Assembly: GCF_001425835.1 (NCBI RefSeq)
Contig: NZ_LMDP01000002.1
Span: 124,001-188,000, forward strand
Length of the DNA stretch: 64,000 nt
Origin: Afipia sp. Root123D2
GTDB taxonomy: Bacteria; Pseudomonadota; Alphaproteobacteria; Rhizobiales; Xanthobacteraceae
Reading direction: 5' to 3'
Part shown: positions 58,249 to 64,000 of the stretch, one piece after another
Layout: every line of letters begins with the position of its first letter
Position numbering within the stretch: the first letter of the stretch is position 1
The notes under the pieces: model-generated
What the model was told of the DNA's origin: nothing
Seen by the model: only the letters and a program-made list of their open reading frames with translations
Database searches by the model: none
Program-made: the position numbers and the translations under genes

Positions 58249-60435
58249 ATGGGTCGATGGATCGCAGAAAAGCTTCAGAAATGGCTGGTCCTCGTACTTG
58301 GTCTAGTGCTCATCGGCGGCGGCATTGCCATCGGCGCACTGTTCCAGTCGGACCCCGGCCCGGCCCGGTCGGTGGAAGCCGCATCCATCACGCGGGATGA
58401 TACGGTCAATCCGGCGGCACTGCGGGCCACCGCGCCCGCCCCTGTTGCGCCCCAACCCAACAGCGCAACTCCGAGCGCAGCGACTGCTGCGTCAGAAAGC
58501 AAAGTCGCCGTGCCCTCCACGACAAGCGTAAAGGCGGCGCCCAAGAGCAATGCCAAGGCGAGCACCGACACAACCACCAAGACGAACACTGCCGCCGCGC
58601 CCGCAGCGCAGGTGACGCAAGCGGCACCGGCGCCGATGATGCACAATCACGCAGCCGCGGCCCCGACCACCGGACAATCCACTCCGGCTCCTGCGCCCGC
58701 CGCGTTGACCGGCGATGCCGCAGCCGGCCGTCAGGTGTTCCGCAAGTGCCAGGCTTGCCACTCTCTCGATGCCGGCAAAAATGGTCTCGGGCCTTCGCTC
58801 GCAGGCATCGTCGGCGAGAAGGCCGCCGCCGTTCCGGGCTACAATTTTTCGCCCGCGATGAAGGCGAGCAACCTGACTTGGGACGAGGCGACGCTCGATG
58901 CTTACCTCGCCGATCCGCAAAAGGTGGTGCCCGGCAACAAGATGCCGTTTCCCGGCCTGAAAACCGAACGCGAGCGCAGCGCGGTGATTGCATTCCTCGC
59001 CGCCAATTCCAAGGCCGGCGGCGCACCTGCCGCGGTGGCACCTGCGGCGCAGAAGGCTGCACCCGCTGCCCCGAACGCGGCTGCCGCGCCGGCTCCTGCC
59101 CCGGCGACAGCAACACTATCGGCCTCGGCCGTGCCGGGGTCGAACTATGTGCCGGGGCTACGCTATACACTGCGTTCCGGCATCGCCGAGGGCCGCATGG
59201 TCTTCATCGGCGTCGGCGGATCAATTGACGGTCAGATCAACCCGCTGCTGTCGGCCGCAGAAGGACAGGTCGTCCAGATCACTCTGATCAACGGTGAAGG
59301 CGCTGAGCACGATATCGTATTCGCCGAACAGGGCCCGGCGGGAGCCTCGTCGCACATCGTCGGGAAAGGCGCGAGCACGAGCATCGCGTTTGTTGCCTCG
59401 AAAGCCGGCGACTATCTCTATTACTGCAGCGTGCCGGGACATCAACTCGCCGGCATGGAAGGTAAGTTCCTGATCACGCCGCAGCCACCGCCGCAGACCG
59501 TGGTCGAGGCTGACATTTCGCAGAAGCCCACCGACGTTCCGCCTTCGGTCGGCAAACGCGGACCTCAGACGGTGCGGGTCGATCTCGTCACCGTCGAGCT
59601 TGAAGCGCGGCTCGCGGAAGGCACGACGTTCGGCTACTGGACCTTCAACGGCAAGGTACCAGGCCCGATGCTGCGCGTCCGCGTCGGCGACACGGTCGAT
59701 GTCCACCTGAAGAACGCCGATGGCAGCTCGATGCTGCACTCGGTCGATTTCCACGCGGCGACCGGCCCGGGTGGCGGCGCCGCATCGACGCAGACCAATC
59801 CCGGCGAGGAGAAGAGCTTTAAGTTCAAGGCGCTGACACCGGGCTTGTTCGTCTATCACTGCGCCACGCCGATGGTCGCCCATCACATCGCCAACGGCAT
59901 GTACGGACTCATCCTGGTCGAACCCGAGGGCGGCCTGCCGCCAGTCGATCGCGAGTACTACGTGATGCAGGGCGAGATCTACACCGATGGCGCATTCGGC
60001 CAGCACGGCAGTCAGGAGTTCAACGTCGAGAAGCTGCTGAACGAACGCCCGGAGTACTTCGTCTTCAACGGATCGGTGGGGGCGCTATCCAAGTTCCATC
60101 CGATGCAGGCGAAGGTGGGCGAGACCGTCCGCATCTACTTCGGTGTCGGCGGACCCAACTTCACCTCGTCGTTCCATGTCATTGGCGAGATCTTCGACAA
60201 GGTCTACAATCTCGGCGGCGTGACCAGCGAGCCGCTTCACGGCATCCAGACCGTGCTTGTGCCGGCCGGCGGCGCGGTGATCACGGAGTTCAAGGTCGAC
60301 GTTCCGGGCAATTACACGCTTGTCGATCATGCACTGGCGCGGGCCGAACGCGGATTGGTCGGCATCCTGCATGTCGAAGGGGCGGCGAACACCGAGATAT
60401 TCGACGGCAAGGTCGAACCGGGATCGGGACATTGA
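58249..60435 (+). CDS. nirK: Multidomain copper nitrite reductase NirK with haem c and extra cupredoxin
   Basis: 728 residues from ATG 58249 with GGGGA upstream. Membrane anchor 12-32, Ala/Pro linker, cytochrome c domain about 154-254 (CQACH 167-171, Met232 axial candidate), Ala-rich linker, cupredoxin 300-410 (type 1 copper ligand candidates His354, Cys393, His398, Met403), then the NirK core 425-715. The core keeps type 1 copper His497, Cys538, His546, Met551; type 2 copper His502, His537, His693; and the catalytic Asp500 and His643. The MVAHHIANGM loop resembles the short AniA-type loop. It reduces nitrite to NO in the periplasm, probably fed by its own haem c. No nirV or nor genes are adjacent. 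Confidence 0.95.
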   Translation: MGRWIAEKLQKWLVLVLGLVLIGGGIAIGALFQSDPGPARSVEAASITRDDTVNPAALRATAPAPVAPQPNSATPSAATAASESKVAVPSTTSVKAAPKSNAKASTDTTTKTNTAAAPAAQVTQAAPAPMMHNHAAAAPTTGQSTPAPAPAALTGDAAAGRQVFRKCQACHSLDAGKNGLGPSLAGIVGEKAAAVPGYNFSPAMKASNLTWDEATLDAYLADPQKVVPGNKMPFPGLKTERERSAVIAFLAANSKAGGAPAAVAPAAQKAAPAAPNAAAAPAPAPATATLSASAVPGSNYVPGLRYTLRSGIAEGRMVFIGVGGSIDGQINPLLSAAEGQVVQITLINGEGAEHDIVFAEQGPAGASSHIVGKGASTSIAFVASKAGDYLYYCSVPGHQLAGMEGKFLITPQPPPQTVVEADISQKPTDVPPSVGKRGPQTVRVDLVTVELEARLAEGTTFGYWTFNGKVPGPMLRVRVGDTVDVHLKNADGSSMLHSVDFHAATGPGGGAASTQTNPGEEKSFKFKALTPGLFVYHCATPMVAHHIANGMYGLILVEPEGGLPPVDREYYVMQGEIYTDGAFGQHGSQEFNVEKLLNERPEYFVFNGSVGALSKFHPMQAKVGETVRIYFGVGGPNFTSSFHVIGEIFDKVYNLGGVTSEPLHGIQTVLVPAGGAVITEFKVDVPGNYTLVDHALARAERGLVGILHVEGAANTEIFDGKVEPGSGH

Positions 60436-60441
60436 AAACCA

Positions 60442-60458
60442 CCCGCGAACTCCGCGGG
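60442..60458 (+). terminator. Short hairpin after nirK
   Basis: Stem CCCGCG / CGCGGG with an AACTC loop, six bases beyond the nirK stop. It has no T-run. A terminator role is likely but not certain. Confidence 0.5.
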
Positions 60459-60544
60459 CTCAAATCGAGAAAAGCATAGGGTTGGGAAAACCGGACCGCG
60501 CGCGAGTTGCTACGGAACGCTAACTGGAGCGGATCAGCTGCCTT

Positions 60545-62104
60545 TCACGCAACGATTTTCGATGATGTCACCTCATTGCCAACCATCTGCCCAGCTCGTT
60601 CGCGCAGTTCGCGTTTGAGAACCTTGCCGAGCGAGTTGCGCGGCAGTTCATCGACAATAAACACGTATTTTGGTTTCTTGTAGCCGGCGACCAGATTACG
60701 CACGTGATCGATGATCGATTGCGATGTCGGCGCGCGCCCCGGCAGACTTTCGATGAAGGCCGCCACAGCCTCACCGTAGATTGGATCGTGTACTCCGACC
60801 ACCGCAGCGTCCGCCACGTCGGGATTCGAAATCAGGGCTTGCTCGACTTCCTTGGTATAGATGTTGAAACCGCCGCTGAGCACCATATCCTTCTTGCGGT
60901 CGACGATATAAAGATAGCCGTCTTCGTCAGCCTTCGCGACATCGCCAGTGCGAATCCATCCATTTTCGATCGCTTCGGTCGTCTCCTGAGGACGGTTGTA
61001 ATAGCCGCGCATCACCGAGTAGCGACCTGGCTCTCCAACTCGAACGAGAAGCTCGCCCGGCTCCCCCGTTTTGACAGACGCACCAGTCTCATCGACGATC
61101 CTGACCTCCACACCGGGCGTTGGCCGGCCGATGGAGGCGGCATGATCGAACTGTTCCTCATGGGATAGCGATGTGACGCCGCCGACCTCAGTCATCGCAA
61201 AGAACGAGACGAGCCGAACATCCGGAAGCAGCGACAGGAACTGACGCTTGAGCTCCACCGGAAAAGCTTCGCCGGTGACGACGATACGCCGGAGCGACGC
61301 GCACTTCGACGAATCTGCCTTGATCTCGGGAAGCAGCATCCGGCACACTGTCGGCACCATGCCGGCGACAGTGATTCCTTCCCGGGCGATGGTTTCCACC
61401 GCCAGCTCCGGCTCGAATTTCTTCATCACCACCAGCGTGCCGCCGAGCGTCATCGAGTTCGCCAGCCGCGCAAAGCCGGTGCGATGCGCCAATGGTGTCG
61501 TGACCAGATAGCGATCGTCGCTTGAGATTCGCCACTCCACCGCATTGATGAAGCAATGCTGGGTCACGATATTGGCGTGCGTAATAATCGCGCCTTTGGG
61601 TTTTCCGGTCGTTCCCGACGTATACATGATGACTGCATCATCGGATTCGATCGACAGCGGCGGCAACGCGGTGATCTCGGACTTTCGCAGATCGTTATAC
61701 GCGATGGCACCTTCAACTCGCGTACCAACAGAAATCCAGACCGCGTCTGGATTGTCATCGAGAACATCCCGGATCGCATCGCCCGATCCTTCGAACACAA
61801 TGGCGAAGGGCTGACTGTCCGCACAAATGTGCTGAAGCTCACGTGCTGTCAGCCGCGTTGTCACCGGGACGACGATCGCCCCAAGCGCAAACGCAGCGTA
61901 GAACAACTCGACGATCTCCACCCCGTTCGAAAGAAACAGGACGATGCGGTCACCCGCACCGAGGCCCTGCTCCTTCAAGCCGCTGGCAACATGCGCGATC
62001 CTGCGATCGATATCCTTGTAGGCGATCCGTTCATTCTCACAAATCAACGCAATCTTGTCAGGATGCCGTACCGCCTGCGCGCGCAGGATGTTTTCCAAGC
62101 GCAT
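60545..62104 (-). CDS. AMP-dependent acyl-CoA ligase
   Basis: 519 residues from ATG 62104 (MRLENILRAQ). Activates a carboxylic acid to its CoA thioester with ATP. Motif I is MYTSGTTGKPKGA, motif II FFAMTEVGGVT, and the C-terminal GWIRTGDVAKADEDGYLYIV with DRKKDMVLSGGFNIYTKEVE, ending with the catalytic Lys in RNSLGKVLKREL. Fatty or aromatic acids are both possible. It lies 8 bp after the OB-fold protein in a CoA-dependent module with thiolase and enoyl-CoA hydratase. Confidence 0.92.
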   Translation of the reverse strand: MRLENILRAQAVRHPDKIALICENERIAYKDIDRRIAHVASGLKEQGLGAGDRIVLFLSNGVEIVELFYAAFALGAIVVPVTTRLTARELQHICADSQPFAIVFEGSGDAIRDVLDDNPDAVWISVGTRVEGAIAYNDLRKSEITALPPLSIESDDAVIMYTSGTTGKPKGAIITHANIVTQHCFINAVEWRISSDDRYLVTTPLAHRTGFARLANSMTLGGTLVVMKKFEPELAVETIAREGITVAGMVPTVCRMLLPEIKADSSKCASLRRIVVTGEAFPVELKRQFLSLLPDVRLVSFFAMTEVGGVTSLSHEEQFDHAASIGRPTPGVEVRIVDETGASVKTGEPGELLVRVGEPGRYSVMRGYYNRPQETTEAIENGWIRTGDVAKADEDGYLYIVDRKKDMVLSGGFNIYTKEVEQALISNPDVADAAVVGVHDPIYGEAVAAFIESLPGRAPTSQSIIDHVRNLVAGYKKPKYVFIVDELPRNSLGKVLKRELRERAGQMVGNEVTSSKIVA

Positions 62105-62112
62105 GATAGATC

Positions 62113-62529
62113 CTAAGCGAGTTTGAAAGCTGGATACTGGATGTCGTCGCCAAGCCGGTCCCAAGCCACCTCGACCCGTTGGCCGATCGCAACCTTGTCG
62201 GGATCAGCGTCGAGAATATTGCCGAGGATGCGGACGCCGTCGTCCAGTTCCACTGTTGCCACCGAAAGCGGCAAGCGACCATCGAGCCCCGGACCCGGCA
62301 CGCGGATCACCGTGCAGGCGTAGATGCTGCCCTTTCCGGAGACTTCCCGCCACTCGAGATTACGGCTTCCGGTGTAGATGCTGACCGGCCGCGGATAATG
62401 CTGAAACTTTCCAGTGTCCTTGCAGTACTGAAGAACGAGCTTGCCCTGCTTTGCTCCGTCCCAGAATGCCTGCGTATCGACATAGACGGACGGCTTGGGC
62501 GCCGGACGTCCCGCTTTTTCTTCTGCCAT
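62113..62529 (-). CDS. DUF35/OB-fold protein (thiolase partner)
   Basis: 138 residues. An N-terminal DTQAFWDGAKQGKLVLQYCK segment of DUF35 type, although only one of the usual Zn-ribbon cysteines is evident (QYCKDTGKFQHYPRPV), then the OB fold (GKGSIYACTVIRVPGPGLD, ATVELDDGVRILGNIL). Such proteins form complexes with SCP-x-type thiolases. It lies two bases after the thiolase gene, which supports a complex. Confidence 0.88.
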   Translation of the reverse strand: MAEEKAGRPAPKPSVYVDTQAFWDGAKQGKLVLQYCKDTGKFQHYPRPVSIYTGSRNLEWREVSGKGSIYACTVIRVPGPGLDGRLPLSVATVELDDGVRILGNILDADPDKVAIGQRVEVAWDRLGDDIQYPAFKLA

Positions 62530-62531
62530 GT

Positions 62532-63701
62532 TCAGGCCTCCAGGATCATGGCGGCGCTGGTGCCCCAGTTCCGCGCGTAAGGAATGACGCCGATACCGGT
62601 GACCAGCGCGTTTTTTGGATTACTCACCTGGCGGCCGCCGCCCTCGCCGAACATCTGGCGCACGGCTTCCGCGAGATTCAGACCGCCACTGGCAAGGCCG
62701 GGCTGACCGGCCGAAATCTGGCCGCCGCCGGTGTTGAGCGGCAACGTCCCTTTGAACGACAGATCGGTATCGAGTGTGTAGTCGCTGCCTTGCCCGCGTT
62801 TGCAAAAACCGAAGTCTTCGAACTTCATCATCACCGCGATGGTGAAATCGTCGTAGGGCTGGAACATGCGGATGTCCTTCGCGGTCAACCCTGACTGTTT
62901 GTAGACCTTGGGCGCAATCTTCGAGAACCCGGTCTCCGTGATATCCGGGCACGACTGGTTGCCGTTGACATTGGTGATCTCCGCATACGCGGTCGGATAC
63001 ACCATCTTGGTGATGCCAAGGCTGCGCGCCTTCGCTTCGCTGGTGACAAGAAAGGCATTGGCGCCGTCACAGAACATCACGCAATCGAGCAGCCGCAGCG
63101 GATCGGCGATCACGCGGGACTTATTGTAGTCGTCCATCGTGATCGGCGTCTTGAACTTGCCGTAAGCGTTGTCGTTATGAAGCGCGTGCTCGCGCTGCGT
63201 AATGGCAATCTTGCCCAGCGCCTCCGGCTTGATGCCGTACTGATGCTGATAGCGGCTCATCAGCAGACCGAACGTCGCGGGCGGCCCCTGCACACCCGGA
63301 GGATCCTGGAATTCGGACCGATATGCGCCGTAGTTCGCGCGCCACGATGTGCTCGGCGCATCGGACGAAAGCACAACCACGACCTCGCAGTGACCGTCGC
63401 GGATGGCAGACGCTGCGCGAGCCACGCCTCCGGTGGCCGAACACCCGCCGGTACCGCCGTAGTTGAGCCAGGTCGGCGTCAGGCCGAGCGCTTCCGTCAT
63501 ATAAACCGCGAAGAACGGATTAGGGCACTCACTCAGCGGCGCAGTGACGGCCAGACCATCGATCTGATCTTTCTCGATTCCGGTGGCCGCCAACAGTTTG
63601 GCGAGCGCCTCACCGCCCAGATCGTAGGCGCTCCGGCCGGATTTGAAATTGATCGCCGTCTCAGAGTAGCCGGCAATCACGATGTCGCGTTTTGTTGGCA
63701 T
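62532..63701 (-). CDS. SCP-x-type thiolase
   Basis: 389 residues. Begins MPTKRDIVIAGYSETAINFK. The nucleophile Cys lies in the GGTGGCSATGGVARAA segment near residue 85, the FQPYDDFTIAVMMKFEDFGF segment is typical of SCP-x thiolases, and NTGGGQISAGQPGLASGGLN is near the C-terminus. It cleaves or forms 3-ketoacyl-CoA. The DUF35 partner follows directly. Confidence 0.9.
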   Translation of the reverse strand: MPTKRDIVIAGYSETAINFKSGRSAYDLGGEALAKLLAATGIEKDQIDGLAVTAPLSECPNPFFAVYMTEALGLTPTWLNYGGTGGCSATGGVARAASAIRDGHCEVVVVLSSDAPSTSWRANYGAYRSEFQDPPGVQGPPATFGLLMSRYQHQYGIKPEALGKIAITQREHALHNDNAYGKFKTPITMDDYNKSRVIADPLRLLDCVMFCDGANAFLVTSEAKARSLGITKMVYPTAYAEITNVNGNQSCPDITETGFSKIAPKVYKQSGLTAKDIRMFQPYDDFTIAVMMKFEDFGFCKRGQGSDYTLDTDLSFKGTLPLNTGGGQISAGQPGLASGGLNLAEAVRQMFGEGGGRQVSNPKNALVTGIGVIPYARNWGTSAAMILEA

Positions 63702-63704
63702 TTT

Positions 63705-64000
63705 TTATTCTCCGCGGAACGCTGGAGACCGCTTCTCACGGAAGGCCTTGAGGCCTTCATCACGGTCCTTGGTGAAGTAAAGAAGGAAGGACGCGTCGCC
63801 TTCGGCCTCGAAGCCGTCGGGAAGCGACATATCGACACCGCGATCGATCACCGACTTCGTCATCATCACCGAAATCGGCGCGTTCTCGCTGATGCTCTTG
63901 GCGATCTCGCGTGCCTTGTCGAGTGCCTTGCCCTGCTCGGTGACGTGATTGACGATGCGGTAGCGTTCCGCTTCGGCTGCCGAGATCCGCCGACCGGTCC
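63705..64000 (-). CDS. Enoyl-CoA hydratase/isomerase (N-terminus outside window)
   Basis: The last 98 codons are visible: TGRRISAAEAERYRIVNHVT, KALDKAREIAKSISENAP and the end DEGLKAFREKRSPAFRGE. The pattern G-R-x-I-x-A-x-E-A-x-x-x-x-I-V-N with FxEKRxPxFxG is the crotonase family C-terminus. The catalytic Glu residues lie beyond base 64000. It is upstream of the thiolase with a 3-base gap. Confidence 0.88.
   Translation of the reverse strand, partial: TGRRISAAEAERYRIVNHVTEQGKALDKAREIAKSISENAPISVMMTKSVIDRGVDMSLPDGFEAEGDASFLLYFTKDRDEGLKAFREKRSPAFRGE

Noticed and set aside
58400-59130. Ala/Pro-rich low-complexity stretches in nirK as sign of frameshift or contamination
   Set aside because: The frame is continuous, the stretches separate intact domains and all metal ligands are in frame, so they are inter-domain linkers.

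Overview
This window reads as high-GC alphaproteobacterial chromosome, most likely a Bradyrhizobium/Rhodopseudomonas/Afipia-type member of the Hyphomicrobiales. The grounds are the number of tripartite tricarboxylate and ABC transport systems, the particular formate dehydrogenase accessory genes (DUF3305, DUF3306, DUF6352, DUF6505), a small peptide type I recall from rhizobia, and hairpin terminators without T-tracts. The taxon is an inference. I found no tRNA, rRNA, CRISPR array, insertion sequence or phage gene.

Region 1 to 20 kb is a catabolic island. First comes a minus-strand operon: GntR regulator, Bug binding protein, TctB, TctA, an LVIVD-repeat protein and an ALDH7-type aldehyde dehydrogenase that runs off the left edge, with a VOC-fold protein transcribed divergently. 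A second minus-strand series (14.5 to 6.9 kb) encodes a UbiD decarboxylase, Bug, TctB, TctA, the frameshifted C-terminal remnant of another aldehyde dehydrogenase, a ThDP enzyme, the flavin prenyltransferase UbiX that makes the UbiD cofactor, and a small TIGR02444 protein. A third set (14.7 to 20 kb) holds a cupin, a two-component flavin monooxygenase (HpaB type plus flavin reductase), an amidase, a DUF2848 protein and a MarR regulator. Two nearly identical operator-like sites tie the third set together. Together these look like uptake, hydroxylation, decarboxylation and amide hydrolysis of an unidentified aromatic or heteroaromatic acid.

Region 20.3 to 26.5 kb pairs a NitT/TauT-type ABC importer (minus) with a mandelate-racemase-family enzyme, a GMC oxidoreductase and a GntR regulator (plus). 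A near-perfect 22-bp palindrome lies between them. Region 26.5 to 36 kb is an eight-gene minus-strand operon: carbohydrate-type ABC importer, GntR regulator, a cytoplasmic-looking sulfatase with its Cys-x-Pro-x-Arg site, its formylglycine-generating enzyme and a ClC channel.

Region 36 to 52.4 kb holds a DUF2478 protein, a diguanylate cyclase, HU and then a formate dehydrogenase locus: three structural subunits, a small TAT protein, a TorD chaperone fused to a Cro/YdaS-like HTH, and five overlapping genes of unknown function. A polyferredoxin is divergent, and a WD40/cytochrome c fusion follows.

Region 52.7 to 64 kb has a branched-chain amino acid type ABC transporter, a four-part NirK (membrane anchor, haem c, extra cupredoxin, catalytic core) with a candidate Crp/Fnr box upstream, and a CoA-dependent module (acyl-CoA ligase, OB-fold/Zn protein, thiolase, enoyl-CoA hydratase) cut by the right edge.
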